DNA of 64,000 bases from Siderastrea radians (GCA_964017195.1 OZ024892.1:6838366-6902365); one strand, 5' to 3'; positions 1 to 13,235 are shown, numbered from the stretch's first letter. The notes: generated from the letters alone by a model not told the origin. Translations and numbers: made by a program.

Positions 1-11
1 GAACTACTTAC

Positions 12-2819
12 TTATTTGGCAGTGGATCCCAATGAATCCAGGCTGGCAGTTACAAACATATCCGTTAACTTGATCCTGACACGTGCCACCGTTTATGCAA
101 GGGCCACTGGAGCATTCGTTGATATCTGTAGAAACAAAATGTACTTGTTTTGATATTGGAGGTAACGTTAACCCTTCAAGCCCCAATAGTGCAGCATCAA
201 ATTCCTCCTCATCAAATCGATGCACTATAATACATACAGGTCATGAAAATTAGGCAAATGATTACCCAAAGATGAATTGTCTTGCATGCTGTTTGAACAA
301 GTTCTTCTAATTACTACACAATGAAATGTATGGAGACCAGGTCAGGTAGTCAGGTAATAGTCAGGTAGTGATCTAAGTTTGATTCAACAAATTTACAATA
401 TTTTATTAGCTACTCTAGAAATAAATTGGATTTAAAAATGTGCCTATTTCAAAAGCAATTCTTATAGCGCTCCACATTTAAACAGGACCACAGGGAGTGT
501 TTATATCGTAGGCGCTTAGAACTGTCTTTCTAAACAAATTCCTCTAAGAAGTTTGCGATTACATGAAGAAAGTTTCAGCCCGGGCTGAAGTTCAACTCTC
601 CAGCTCGGTTTGAGCTAATCGGGCTGGAATTTTCGGCCCAGTCAAACGAGCGAAAAATGTATATCACAATCAAATTTTTGGCCGGGACTGAAACATGAAC
701 TTGGGCTTGCACACCAATTGTGTTTACTCGTCCAATTTAATATATTGCTTCCGGGTTGAAATTCGTTACGAAATCGCACATCACTTTGGATGTTTAATCT
801 CTCCGCTTGAAGTAACTTGAACTCAACAGGTGTCAAAATCTTTCTGGAGTGTCAAAGTACTTTTGGAGTACAGGGTAATATTCGTACAACGCGCAGTTGT
901 ACGATTATTATGTGTTCTGTTCCTCTCATCGGAAAATACTAAAATTGCAGCCAGGAATCATGATAAAAATTGTAAAAAAATGGTTTGCCACTAGCCGGCC
1001 GGCCGTTTCAAATTCACCAATCAGTATATAGTGTACTTTGAACCGCGGCGAGCTGCCACGGAATGCCAAACGCTGATTGGTGAATTTGAAACGGCCGGCG
1101 TGATCGGAATTTCTCTGGTCGCTGAGTCGAGCACCGATCATATTGAGAAAGCCGTATGCACGAATTCAGCATGGATTTTCTCGGAAACTGTTGGAGGGAT
1201 GAAGTTCAAATTTGGCGAAGAGATAGAGCAACAACTCAGCGATCGATAGCCGTCGTCAGATAGGTGAGATTTTCAGTAGTTTGGCGTTAATTCCGGTTTG
1301 AAGTGGAGTCGGTCGCTGCTGGCGGCGGCCGACTTGCAAGCCTTGTTCTCTCTTCTCTCTCTCTACCACCGGTCGCTAAATAATCTCGCAAAATAACGCC
1401 TCAAAAGGCTCGCGGCGGCAAAAAAACATGACACAAGACTCATTTGACATTTCATCTTAACTTTTATTGAATAATTTAGAGTAAACTCTATATTTTGTAG
1501 TAAATCGAAGCCGACCTACTGTTTCTCCATATATCTTCTTATACGCGCCATTGATTTCAACATGACCTTTGTCAACAATTATTAACTACGAACACATAGG
1601 GTGGTCTGCCTGTGTTAAAACTACTATACAGGATGTTTCGATCAAAAATCTTTTGATCGAAACGTCCTTTTTGCTAAAAAATCAAAAAAAGATGTTTGAT
1701 CGAAACGTCCTGTAATTTTAACGTTCGTTTTTTCATGTTTTTTAGCCAGTGGCAAACCATTTTTTACAATTTTTATCTGTTCCTATCATACCTGTATCAT
1801 TATTAACCGGAAATTATATGCAGCTTCCATAATATTATGGTGGGGAGTTGCCACCTACGGTTATTATGCGCGCAACATACTAATAATAACCTGTGAAAGT
1901 GCGACTAATATCTTTACGTGGTGGAGTTGCCGGGTTGTTATTCCCACTGACCTGTACGAAAGTTGGTGGAGAATAATTTTTGAGCTTCAGTCGCCATTAC
2001 AGAAAAAAAAAATGCTCAGGCTTAAAACAGCAAAGCAGTTGATAGCGTTGCTCTGAATCGATAAAGTAACATGCAGCTTTTGAACTCGACTTTTCCCCAA
2101 CCCAAACGTCTTGAGCTTCGAATACTTTATCTGTTTTCACCAAAAGCACTTGAAGAAGACGGCGTTATAATCTCAGAGGCATAAAAATTCAAAGAACAAC
2201 TACGAGGGGTCCACCAAAAAATGGATCCATCTCAGCCTATTCAGTTGAAAGCTTTGATCCATAGCGACCTTCACGTCAGAATACGAGTAAGAGATTGAAA
2301 TCTCTAGTAAAGTTCAGAATTGCATTGACAAAATACCCTACCCTCTGCAGGCAGCATACGTTTAGTAGTATGTTTCATGTAGGGTTACATGATGTGAGCA
2401 CACGGTATGGTTCGTGCATGTCTTCATGAAGTAGAGAGGTATAGGGTCTTACTTCGGGTAGAAGACACAGAATTTGCAAAACAATTAGTGTATTGTATTC
2501 TTTATTGTACGGTAGGGAATCGTTAGCCCCTGTTCATTGTTTTGAATTTTTGTGTTTATATTGTTTTGCAAATTCTGTGTCTTCTACCTGAAGAAAGAGC
2601 CCTTAAGTGCACGCAAGAATACTTCACAATCCAAAATAACTCATGCACGCTTTGCTAACCTTCACACCACTTGCCGTCTCCAGTGTATCCAGGCTTGCAG
2701 GAACAAAGATACGATCCTTCATTGTTCTGACAGTTCGCATTGAAGTCACAAGGAGTAGGAATAACGCTGCACTCGTTGATATCTGAGAAAGTGATGAACA
2801 AGATATGTTATCACTGCTA

Positions 2820-2852
<33 letters not shown>

Positions 2853-5800
2853 TACATCGTGGCTCAAAACTTTCCTGACACGCGCAATATTCCTAATGGA
2901 AAAAGACGCAGATTTACAAACATGTGTAATATGATTATCTAAATTCATTGTCGTGTCGAGTACGGCGCCGATGTTCTTTGCTAAAGCACACAACAGACAC
3001 GTTAACAACCTGCGGTTAAAGGGTTAAACGGGAAAACGATTGGAATCATCAGTGTAAGCAAGAGATAATAAGGGGACAGAGAGGGATACTGCCAGTCCAG
3101 GCTTCGGGATATGTCAAGTTCGGTAAAGTTATTTTTAGACGGCCATTTGGAACGGAAGTCCGTTTTCAGAACGTCTGCATAAAGGCAACCGCCATCTGTT
3201 GTTTGAAGAACCATTCAAAATTTTGCTTGTAATGGCGGACCAAGTGATGTTACGTTTTTGTCGATGAAAATGACTTCGAAAAACAAGGGAAATTGTATTT
3301 ATGCGGACGTTTCGGGAAACAGACTTCCGTTCAAAAGCCAATCTATAAATAACCTTTGTGGAATTGACATATCCCAGCCAACGCCCTCAGAGTCCCTCTC
3401 TGTCTCCTTATTTTCTCTTGGTGTAAGAGCATTGGCTTTTTCACTTGCTATATAAACGCTTGACATCTCATTTAGTTTGTATCATTTCTTTCATACCTTC
3501 GCATGTTTTCCCGTCCCCACTGAATCCCACCTTACAGGAACAAAGATAAGATCCTTCATTGTTCTGACAGTTGGAATTAACATGACATGGGGCAGGAATA
3601 GCACTGCACTCGTTGATATCTATGGATGGAAATAGAAAACTGCTACATATAAAAAATATAGAAAGTAAATTGTGGTAATGTAAATGGGTGCCGATCACAC
3701 ATGTCAGGGGAGGAAAACCCTTTTAAAATATCATGATATGTTAAATGTTAACCCAAGGTTTGTTTCTCTTGGTTGAGAGCGTTTGCCACTACTTATTTTA
3801 TGTGACGATTTGAAAGCAGCCAGAGTCAGTTTGCAATGTGAAACTAAAATCCACGTCGTCAAGCTAAAAAAACTGAAATTAAAATTGACCCTTCTCATTG
3901 GTTAGCTTAACTCTGCTTTGACCAAGCGAATCCAAATGATTGCGCGGCCTGCAGTAGTCGAACACTGGACTCTGCGCTGCGCCAACTGGCGCCTCACCAA
4001 CCTTTGCAAGTTTTGCCGTCACCAGAGTATCCAACCTTGCAAGTACAGCGATAAGATCCGCGAGTATTCTGACAGATGGCATTAACATCACAAACGGGGG
4101 AAGAAGCAGAGCACTCGTCGACATCTGAGTAAACAACCAAAACAACAATTTTATACAAGGCTTCTTTACAAATATGACAAATTGATGGTTTCACAAAAGT
4201 TAGCTTAAGCTATTCAAGGCGTGTGGAGACCATTCTAACAACTGTTAGTTTATAGTATAAACTAACAGTTTAACGCAATTGGTGACAAAAATTATGGAAT
4301 AGCAAATAAATCATTGCCTAGTGAGTACAGCCCCTCACTTATTTGAAACAACTAAACGCAAAGCACAAAACGCAGTTGTTCGTAGTTTAGAAGCCGCGGG
4401 CGATATGGTTAAAACAACACTCAAACAACTGGGTAAAGCGATTCAAGTCCTTTCACATGGCATCCGATTAGTATCTGAACAACTGGAGCTGTGGAGCTGT
4501 TACTTGTACCTGGAAATCAGTTTAAAGTTTCTGACCAACTTCTCAGACAACTGCGAAACTAAGGCTGATTTGCAAACTACCCATACTACCCTTTGGTCTT
4601 GTCGCGTAAGCTTAAGTTGATCTGAAATAGCTGTATACATGTATATAAACGCTTGACATCTCGTTTAGTTTGTATCATTTCTTTCATACCTTCGCATGTT
4701 TTCCCGTCCCCACTGAATCCCACATTACAGGAACAAAGATAAGATCCTTCATTGTTCTGACAGTTGGAATTGACGCGACATGGGGCAGGAATAGCACTGC
4801 ACTCGTTGATATCTATGGATGGAAATAGGAAACTGCTACATATAAAAAATATAGAAAGTAAATGCGGTATTGTGAAATGTAAATGGGTGCCGATCACACA
4901 TGTCAGGGGAGGAAAACCCTTTTAATATATCATGATATGTTAAATGTGAAGCCAAGGTTTGTTTCTCTTGGTTGAGAGTATTTGCCACTACTTATTTTAT
5001 GTGACGATTTGAAAGCAGCCATAGTCAGTTTGCAATGTGAAAATAATTTACAGGAATCCACGTCGTCAAGCTAAAAAACTCAATTTAAAATTGACCCTTC
5101 TCATGAGTTAGCTTAACTCTGCTTTGACCAAGCGAATCCAAATGATTGCGCAGCCTGCAGTAGTCGAACACTGGACTCTGCGCTGTGCCAACTAGCGCCT
5201 CACCAACCTTTGCAAGTTTTGCCGTCACCAGAGTATCCAATCTTGCAAGTACAGCGATAAGATCCGCGAGTATTCTGACAGATGGCATTAACATCACAAA
5301 CGGGGGAAGAAGCAGAGCACTCGTCGACATCTGAGTAAACAACCAAAACACAACAGTTCAATATACAATTTCAATTTTATTCAAGGTTTCTTTACAAATA
5401 TGTCAAATTTGTGGTTCCACAAAAGGTAGCTTCAGCTATTCAAGGCGGGTGGAGACATTAACAAAAAAGAATAAAAAAAAAAAAAATAATAGCTATATAT
5501 AATATATTATCTATTACTGCGTTAAAGAAAAGAAAACTAAATTTAAGAAAAATTGGGTAAACAATTATGAAATCGCAAAAAAATTAGTAATATATAAACT
5601 GATAGTTAAACTTAACAGCTAATTAAACATAGGCGAAACGTAACTGATGACAAAAATTGTGGAATAGTAAATAACTCATTGCCTAGTGTGTACAGCTCTT
5701 TATTTGGAAACAACTAAACTCGCCTTCCGTCTCCATATCGCAGTGAGCAAGTACAGGTATATTAGGCTTAATACAAGAGAGCCAGTATTTGCCGCTGACC

Positions 5801-7626
5801 GCTGGTCCTTCGCTCGCCTTGATCTCTTCACAGGACTCCGCTGGCAGCTCCGGAATAGAACCAAGTGCATCTAGAGGGAAGAATAAATTGATAAGAAAAG
5901 AATATTATCCAGCTTGTTAGGAGTTTGGGACAAAGACAAATTTGAGTTGAGTCCCCGAGTGGAGCGGACCCCGAAACCCTCCCGGCACTAGTCGTTTGCA
6001 CTTAATAACCACTGAGCTACGGCTGTCAGTAAAACACCGACTAAAGGTTGGGTCGGGTTGGCTTTCTGCTGACACCCCTAAGCTACTGGGATAATCGTAG
6101 CAAGCTCAGTCATGTTTAATGATCAAGGGATCAAAACACAACAAAATAAAAAAGAAAACTTTGCATATTCCTCAACTTTCCACGTTCACTTAAGTCGTTC
6201 GTGCATGCAAGTACATTTACGCACGTGAACCAAGTTAACTTTATGTCCTTACGCAGGTGAAATTTACGCGACAGTGGAAAACCGCCTTGTATGGAACAAG
6301 TATGCAAGAGACATGGATAAGTTGACTGGGATAGTTTCGAAAGGGTTTCGCGTGATAAACGGTGAACATGACAACCATGACTGCACCGTACGCAGCCTAG
6401 TTCCCAGGCACTCGACTTGGGGCTAAACGTCATGACGTGCCTTTCGGTGACGTCATGAAATTTCGCGCCAAGTTGAGTTAGCGGGAAGAGAAGGCCTGGG
6501 TATTTATTTATTTATCTTCGGCCAAAAACATATTACACAAGGCAAGAAAAAGACATAATATAAACAAGTACAGAAACAACTGCCGGGGAGACGCTACAGC
6601 TATGCCAATTACAGCGCTCCCGCGCAGTAAAAAACAGATTACAGACAGAAAAGTATAAAAACTAGAAACAACATGACGGTAGGCGTGTTAGGTTACGCGC
6701 TACGTTGCATTTAGGGCAGATTGTTCTCCAAGTCCTAGTATCGTCCTGGTCATAAATGGCGAGTGCATTAAGATAATATTGAAATAAAGATTTTTTGAAG
6801 GCTGGAAGTGTCTGATTGTTCTTAATATCTTCTGGCAAGACGTTCCAGGTTCTAGTGCATCTGATAAAAAAGGAGCGCTGGTACGTTACAGTGCGGCATT
6901 TTTTAGCAATATATGAAATAGTGTTACTACTTGAAGATCGTGTTACTCTGACCGGTTGCCTAGCAACCGGTAGAGTATCGCTATTAACATATATTAGATT
7001 ATTTACAACTTTATAGAAGAAAACAATGTCCAGATACTCGGGTACTAGGCTGCAACGTGCCATAATAATAAATTTTAAATTCATTCTTATAATCCCAGTC
7101 GCTTTCTTAAGCTCACACACCTCTTACACTGTATGAGCATTAAAGAAGGAAAACTGAAGGATTTTAGTTGCTCAGTATAAATATTTGTCAAGTATATCAA
7201 GTCTCTCCTGGGATATTTCACTTTAAATGGTCATTCAAAAGCATTACATGCCCTAGCAACTTCGCATTGTCTTAGCTTACCTCGATTCATGCCCCGTCTG
7301 AAATAAAATCGATCTGGATCAGGAACAAAATCCTCAGGGCTGGCTTCCTTAGTTCTGTCATTGAACTCACACATGCCGACAGATATGACAAAATTAAAGC
7401 TTTGGCATCTCTTATCACTTTGGCAGGCGGTCACGCACTCGAGACCAAGTTCTGCCATCATCGTCTTGTAGGTGTGTCCCCGTAATTTCCAGCCAAAGAT
7501 GGATTTCTCAAATCCACTGGTAGCGTACTGCTGACTAACTGTACGATTGAGAAGCTGGCTCAGCAAAAATAGAACTGCGATGCGGAAGGCGATCCTGATA
7601 GAATGACGTATTTTGACGTTCAACAT
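12..7626 (-). CDS. secreted PAN/apple - fibrinogen-N-like - EGF repeat protein, 5' part (runs off left edge)
   Basis: Eight coding exons can be read on the minus strand: 7626-7281, 5870-5724, 5330-5208, 4812-4690, 4124-4002, 3619-3497, 2782-2660 and 125-12. The first starts at Met 7626, gives a hydrophobic signal peptide and then a Cys-rich PAN/apple-like module. The second has the pattern SC-EIK-SGKYWL-CDM, like the N-terminal part of fibrinogen-related domains. The other six are EGF modules beginning DINECS or DVDECS; five are 123 bp and one is 114 bp. All junctions are phase 1, so the frame stays open (1222 bp visible). Splice sites are GT-AG except the exon ending at 5724, which is followed by GCGAGT. 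The 3' end lies outside the window. A role in secretion, adhesion or recognition is inferred from the modules only; further exons in the long introns could have been missed. Confidence 0.75.
962..1778. mobile_element. MITE-like element with ~33-bp terminal inverted repeats
   Basis: The sequence near 962-995 (AAAATTGTAAAAAAATGG, then TTTGCCACT) recurs inverted near 1744-1778 with a one-base length difference and about two mismatches. A second perfect 25-bp inverted repeat lies inside (1000-1024 and 1073-1097, core TTCACCAATCAG). No transposase is visible and no clear target duplication was found, so this is a non-autonomous DNA element by structure only. Confidence 0.45.
2444..2603. repeat. 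fold-back element, ~40-bp arms
   Basis: The arm ending near 2485 (GTAGAAGACACAGAATTTGC core) is repeated inverted at 2560-2602, with a 75-bp AT-rich loop. It is likely a MITE relic. Confidence 0.55.
2821..2853. repeat. (CAT)n microsatellite
   Basis: A run of about eleven CAT/ATC units at the downstream end of a LINE fragment. Confidence 0.85.
2855..3008 (-). pseudogene. LINE reverse transcriptase fragment
   Basis: The minus strand encodes a short stretch with the pattern NIGAVLD-NLDNHI-VCKSASF-RNI, as found near the C-terminal end of CR1/L2-like non-LTR reverse transcriptases. Nothing else of the element is intact. It lies in an intron of the EGF gene. Confidence 0.5.
3451..5457 (-). repeat. 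tandem duplication of a two-EGF-exon block
   Basis: Block 3451-4231 (EGF exons 3497-3619 and 4002-4124) is repeated at 4643-5457 (exons 4690-4812 and 5208-5330) with high identity in exons and introns. A further shared stretch (4278-4350 versus 5641-5725) shows that the duplicated unit was longer and has since gained and lost sequence. Confidence 0.85.
5871..6498. other. intron sequence, no feature recognised
   Basis: This lies between the fibrinogen-like exon and the 3' tail of a LINE fragment. No coding exon or structured repeat was identified. Confidence 0.4.
6499..7120 (-). mobile_element. 3' fragment of a CR1/L2-like LINE
   Basis: An ORF at 7120-6662 on the minus strand matches the C-terminal tail typical of CR1/L2-like reverse transcriptases: TRSSSSNT, then [16 protein letters not shown], then [12 protein letters not shown], then a CPKC stretch. 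About 160 bp of 3' UTR follows and ends in an ATAAATAAATA tail at the 6499 end. The reverse transcriptase core and 5' part are missing, as in 5'-truncated copies. It sits inside the first large intron of the PAN-EGF gene, in the same orientation. Confidence 0.75.
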
Positions 7627-7860
7627 AGCCGAGATCTGGAAAAAAAAATGAAGAGCAGAGACCGGGACCACTTTCCTCCGCTGCTTCTCTCGCAGGTGAA
7701 TAGCAGATGCCACTCCGAGTTTGAGTAGCCTAGCAAAGCGGGTAAAAAACATTATCCACTGCTTTGGTACATTGAACGATCGATAATTATTATTATTATA
7801 CATTGTAGTCACTATCTGTCTTTTCATTGGCTAAGAGCCTACAGTTAATTCTGGGAATCA

Positions 7861-7922
7861 GCGCAACCTACAGATTATTCACTAATCTGCTAGCAAATTA
7901 GTGAATAATCTGTAGGTTGCGC
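7861..7922. repeat. perfect 26-bp-arm palindrome
   Basis: The arm at 7861-7886 (GCGCAACCTACAGATT start) is repeated exactly inverted at 7897-7922 with a 10-bp loop. It lies about 235 bp upstream of the PAN-EGF gene start codon. It is either a fold-back MITE or a cruciform-prone promoter sequence. Confidence 0.8.
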
Positions 7923-7979
7923 GCGCAATGCATGATTTCCAAGAGCAATGTGGGAGGCATCTGAAAGCGAAGTAAATTC

Positions 7980-8180
7980 ATGGCTCGTCGATTCGCTTCT
8001 TCAACCGAGCAAGAAATTGAAAAATGGCTGAAACAAAAAGACTCAGAAAACAAAAGAAGGCTGACAAAAATTGCGAAGGAAGTGTTCCACGAATACCTTA
8101 AGGAAAAAAGCGTTCAGAAGCCGGAAGACAAGAAGGACACAAATGTTGAAATTGTTTGCCGTTATTTTGTTTACCTGTAA
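7980..8180 (+). pseudogene. possible Crypton/KCTD1-like N-terminal fragment
   Basis: A 66-codon frame starts MARRFASSTEQEIEKWL and continues with a charged helical stretch. From memory this resembles the N-terminal helical region of cnidarian Crypton-derived (DUF3504-like) proteins. No catalytic region follows; the frame ends at a fold-back element at 8197. It may be a gene remnant or a chance ORF. Confidence 0.35.
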
Positions 8181-8196
8181 AACAATGTATAATAAA

Positions 8197-8315
8197 ACAA
8201 TTATTAGATTCGGTTTTTGGGATATCCGGAATAATCAAGGTCGAGGTAACTGTTATCAGCCGAAGCCTGACCTTGATTATCCCGGATATCGCAAAAACCT
8301 CATCCAATAATTGTT
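8197..8315. repeat. fold-back element, AACAATTAT termini
   Basis: The ends AACAATTATT and AATAATTGTT bracket long imperfect arms containing GGATATCCGG and GGATAATCAAGGTC-like blocks. It belongs to a short fold-back family with copies at 8503-8585 and 59126-59240. Confidence 0.7.
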
Positions 8316-8502
8316 TATTAGAATGTACCAAACAAGTGGATAGTGTTTCTTTGCGCGCTCTGAGTGGCTGCTCAAACTCAGGATACTGATCTGCTATTCA
8401 CCTCCTGGCATTTTTTTTTTTGGATTTCGCGCGAGTTTCCCTCATTTCTCAGAAAAAAGAAGCTATTTGGTGCTGGCTACCCATTGGTTTGGTATATACT
8501 TA

Positions 8503-8585
8503 AACAATTATTCACCTCACTGTTTTACCTCGCCGCTTCGCAGCTCGGCAAATATTCACCACATCCAGTTCGGTGAATAATTGTT
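8503..8585. repeat. fold-back element, same terminal family
   Basis: It begins AACAATTATTCACC and ends GGTGAATAATTGTT, and contains a short inner palindrome around CTCGCCGCTTCGCAGCTCGGC. It is preceded by a conserved segment ending TTGGTTTGGTATATACT that also occurs near 19960-19982 and 52660-52680. Confidence 0.65.
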
Positions 8586-9126
8586 AAGGAGTTTTATGTA
8601 AGAGTCGATCACAATGAAATTTGTACTGAGACTGCTAATTAGTTGTCGACAATTATGTGTGGCCAATCTAATAGCTGCAGATGACTGTCTTACAAAATAG
8701 TTTGTGTTGGACAACTTTAGGGTGCACACAACGAGGAAACATAAGCAAAATACTTATAAAAATATTGATTCTGTTTTCCCAGACTGCCTCAGCTCTTAAA
8801 TTCTTGGATTTTACTAAATACATGAATCTGAAAATCACGGGCGCCTGTATACGCCATCCCAATCAGATATTGCACCAAAGCGAAAGTTGGGTTTCCCTTA
8901 ACCGTCTATTTTTGACATTTTGTTTCCGGCTGCTTTGTTTTATTCATGCTAATACATAAGCTTCCACGTCTATGGAGGTCAATAGATATAACGCGAATTC
9001 TTTTCCTCTGAAGATAGAATAGAGATGATTTCGGAAACTGAGGCCAAAGAAAGATTGAGTTGTATATAACAGACTTTTTTTTTTTTTTCACCGGCATTTT
9101 ATTTTCGTATAGATATATTTTTTGCA
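8586..9126. other. spacer, no gene seen
   Basis: AT-rich sequence with a T-tract near 9077. No exon was recognised. Confidence 0.4.
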
Positions 9127-9300
9127 ATCACTTAACTTACAATACACGTTACAGTACTTACAATACATTACTTGCAGCAACTTACTTACAATACACGTCA
9201 CAGTACTCACAATACATTACTTACAATAACTTGCTCTTACTTTCAATACACGTTACATTACTTACAATAAATCCCTTACAAGAAATTATTTACAATACAC
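9127..9300. repeat. degenerate minisatellite (CTTACAATACA motif)
   Basis: Imperfect tandem units of CTTACAATACACGTTACAG alternate with CTTACAATACATTA, giving roughly 45-50-bp periods across about 170 bp. Confidence 0.7.
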
Positions 9301-9907
9301 TACTTTTTTAACAATGCTTTATTTAACAGTAAAAATAAACATTAATTAGCTAATCAGCACAAGGAGCGAAATGAAAGAAAGCAAAAAGAATAAAAAAAAT
9401 AAAATAAAAAACAAAGAAACAAAAAAACATTAATACATTTCTGTAATGCTATGGTGCAAAAGTGCTACCTGGTTGAAAGGACCAAGAGGTTTTGTTAGGT
9501 TTGTGAATTGATTTTTGGGGGTCAGGTCTGTCATTGCAAGATTGGTAGAAGAGGTTCCCATTTCTTTGTACACAACATTCAATGAATCTCAATAACTTAC
9601 TTAATGTTTGAGAGCAAAACTGACGACAAGCAGGTGTTAAAAAATATTGAGAATTCTCCCAAAGCCGGTACAATTCCGCGTAATAGAAGCGAATATTTTT
9701 ATGCCTAAATAATAAAGGAAAAGTATGAAATAGCTCGAACTAGCTAAGGTCCTTGTGAGGCGGGCAACAAATATTACTCACTGGTCCGCTTTGCAGTACT
9801 GAAAAGCGCTGAACTTGTTCCCAAACTATAAAGACGAAATTAAGTAAAACGTACTGACGTTTCCATTAAAAAATCATGTTGTTTTTGGCTGCATTGCATA
9901 GGGAAGG

Positions 9908-10249
9908 ACTAAGTATTAACTATTAAGTGAATTCTGCTAGTTCAACCAGAAGGAAACATAAAAGCCCAAAAGCAAAACTGTGTACCTTCAAAGAAAAGTA
10001 AAAAGAATCTTGGAAAAATTAAGTGAACGTCCTCATACCAATCCTTACGATTTCTCTTCCAGATATGTATTTTTGGATTGGATCAAGTATTAATTAAGTG
10101 GATTCTGTCAGCTCAACCACAAAGAAACATAAAAGCCCAAAAGCAAAACTGTACCTTCAAAAATATATAAAAAGAATCCTGGAAAAAGAAAACGTTCTCG
10201 TACCATTCCCTTACGGTTTCTCTTCCAGATATGTATTTTTGGATTGGAC
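9908..10249. repeat. two-copy ~173-bp tandem duplication
   Basis: The segment starting AAGTATTAACTATTAAGTG is followed by a diverged copy from about 10082. Both end in TTTCTCTTCCAGATATG, then TATTTTTGGATTGGA. No coding content was seen. Confidence 0.75.
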
Positions 10250-13230
10250 GTAAAACGTGTTTGTCGTTAGGTAAAAAGAGGCCTGTTATTCATCATCCAA
10301 GCCCGGTTAACACAGCTCTGAGTTAATTGCTTTTATGCAACGCAAATATGTTGCTTTTATATGTTTCCTCAGCGGGTTGTACAAAGTAATTGATTGGCAA
10401 CGCATTATTTATTAACAGCTAACGGAAGTATATCCATTAGATCTTTCCGCTGCAGAGAAAAAAGTCCCCATTTCTGCAGGCGGTCAGGTTATCACACAGT
10501 ATTTTCAACTTTGAAATAAGCACGCGTACCTACAAAACATGTCTTCCAAAATACTTGTTTACAATCTTATTGTAAAGAAGTCCTATTGTCATTCGCTAAT
10601 TAAGAGGAAGTCCTTAGCTAATGAATTTTAATTTCAATATATTTAGCTGTTGTGAAAATTGATTATGTGAAAATGAACTCGTAAAAACTCGCACTTTTTT
10701 TTACAATTTTGAAGCCTTTTTGTTATTACTTTTTTAAGGAAGAATATTTTGTATCTAGTAATACATCTAAAACAATTTGTTTGTCGTAGTTTGTTTACAC
10801 TTGCAAACGAAACGGTTTGCTATGTAGTTTTCAGTCTCCTCAATAGACACAACTTATTTATTCTTTTCTCTCTTTTTGAAGAGAAGTAAATCGTTTGTAA
10901 ACGACTTTTAATCTTTTAATTTCACAGTGTTATCAAAGTAATTATTATGTTATAAAGTATTTGTATTTTACATGAATTCATGAGGACTTCCTTATGTTGA
11001 AGTATTATTCATATATGATGACAATATCCTCAAATTGTGGGACATTATTCTTTTATGATGTTAATGCAGCAGTTAATTACGTTTAAGGTGGCCTTATACC
11101 CAAAAAGTGAATTTCTTTAGAAAAGAACTTTGTGGGAGACTTTTACCATCATTTTATAGGGATTCACGCCCTGACTTCAAACTGAGTCTTTTCAGGTCAC
11201 ATGACATAATAGTTAATGATTAACCAGCCTTCTAAGTAAAAAATAGGGGGGTTCATTGTAAGCACGATATCTAACTAATGCACGGTTGGATAAGTATGAA
11301 ATCAACTTAGATCTGTCCACAGATGAATTCTTCAGGGTGTACACGTAAACCTCGAAAATTAAGCAGCTTGGCCTCTTTCCAATTTATTTTATTCTTTTTT
11401 CCAGAAAGTAAGGTAGAAGGAAATAAAAAAGAGGGCAAGGATTCACTTACTGAGAAGGAGATCAAGATCGTGAGCATTTTTTGGGTTTACGACCTAGGAA
11501 ATTAAGTCCTTTAATCTTGCTGAAAATTTCAGAACACTAGGTTACGATGCCCCGCAGATATCGTGCTCAAAAGTTCATTCAGTTCGAGAAATTCTGTTAT
11601 TGGAGAAAGTCGCATACTGCTGATTAGATTTCTTAAATCTCGCTGTTTTAATGCTGGAAATCGAGTGACATTATTTCAAGACAGCATTCCCAAGTGTTTA
11701 AAGTTTACAATTTTGCCTTTTAAAAAAAAAGTGACTTGTGCGACCTAACATCACCTTTTTTGAGTATAAGACCACCTTAATTGAGTCCTCTAATGGAAGC
11801 GTAATATACTACGGGCATCATTACATTATTTTAAGACTGTTATTAAAATTATCGGAAGAAGCTGCGTGTTTACCAGTTATTTTCAAGTTTTTCTAGTTAC
11901 TCCTGTAAAACGATTCTGGATGTGAATATTACCGAATTAATGTTTTGTTACCAAAATGGTGGATTTATTACTGGGATTTTACGGTTATATAAGATCGGCA
12001 TTTTTCCTGAAAAATACTTATAGATATAGGATCACCTGTCGTTGATTTGTTTATATGAGCAATTAAAAGTTTGCTTCGGTTTGCGAGGGCAATTATCAAA
12101 AAAATTATTCCTTCCGCCGTTTGTGTCCTTTGAGTCGTCATCGACAGTGGTGGCCAAGATGGCGGTCACCTTGGATTTTGCTTCAAATTAAAACTCTTAA
12201 GGTGCTTTTTCAAATAAATGATTTGCAAAACTCTAATGCTTTAATTGACTTTATTCTCCGTGCTATTGGAAAAGTTGGATTTCGCTTCTTCTAATGCTGG
12301 CTTTGTTAGGCTCAAAGACGCCGGATGAAAACGCCTCCATCTTGAGATGCTCAACCTTAAGACCCTGGGAACGACTTCATATAGGTGCCTCATGCACAGG
12401 GCATCGCCCACTCGTTGAGCGTGGTGCGCGAAGTTGTTGGACTGTTGCAGAGAAGAGAAAAGAATCCTGAGAAATCTTGTTCGGTTTCCTCGGCAAAAAT
12501 TTTCAGCTTCTCGAAAAAAAAAAAAAGCATTCTTGCGCTTCAGTATCATACATGGTGTCAAGTGCTTTTGGGGGTTATATTTTGTAAGGTCATTGATAGT
12601 ATATGCTAGTCCATTGCGGGGTTGTTGAGTGTGGGGCGACAAGGTCTCCAAGCTTCCTGCTTCCCATAACAGTTTAATCACGATTCCTGCCTCTTTTTTG
12701 TTGGCTCCAGCATCTTAACCCTTTTAATTACAAAATATTATGCAACGTTGTGTAATTTTTTTGTATTCCTCCCGCTTCCCGACACCGTGGGAGTTCTGCT
12801 TTCCTTTTCATCCTTTCCTTTCTCCCGTGCACTTCCCGCCACCTTTTCTCGCAGTTCTCACCCATGTCCCACTCCATGGGGTTATCTTAAGCATTTTTTC
12901 CCCGGTACCGATGTTGTTCGTGGGCGGACAGAGCGACATTTTTGAATTTGGAGTAAGTTTTTCTGTCTAAAAAGAACTAATAAAGGCAAACCACAGCGAC
13001 AAACCAGTGAGGAGTGCCGCATCTTGCAAACTGAGATATCAGGCAAATACATCACTAGCCATGATTTTTCATTTCATTTCTGTCTCATTTGAAATTTCTC
13101 AATCTTCTCCCTGTAAGGATCATTTCACTGCTGCTTACTTTAGTGTTCTGTCTAAATCACTATATTTAGAAGGAGATAGTAACCAAAACTGAAAAGGTAC
13201 TTGAGTGCATTGAAACAATGTCACTTTTTA
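10250..13230. other. intergenic stretch, no gene recognised
   Basis: AT-rich sequence between two PAN-family genes. Open frames here have low-complexity translations and no recognisable domain, and no tRNA-like fold was noticed. Confidence 0.4.
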
Positions 13231-13235
13231 GCATG

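Larger units (their letters stand above)
126..2659. other. intron with fold-back elements, no coding exon seen
   Basis: This stretch separates two EGF exons of the minus-strand gene. It holds two inverted-repeat elements listed separately and a small palindrome around 1628-1712 built from TTTCGATCAAAA-type arms. No protein-like exon was recognised. Confidence 0.5.

Noticed and set aside
2821..2853. Possible CRISPR-like or structured array
   Set aside because: It is a plain CAT microsatellite; no spacer-repeat structure exists anywhere in the window.
12241..12681. 146-codon minus-strand frame
   Set aside because: Composition and low-complexity F-run point to chance; no domain, splice pattern or homologue was recognised.
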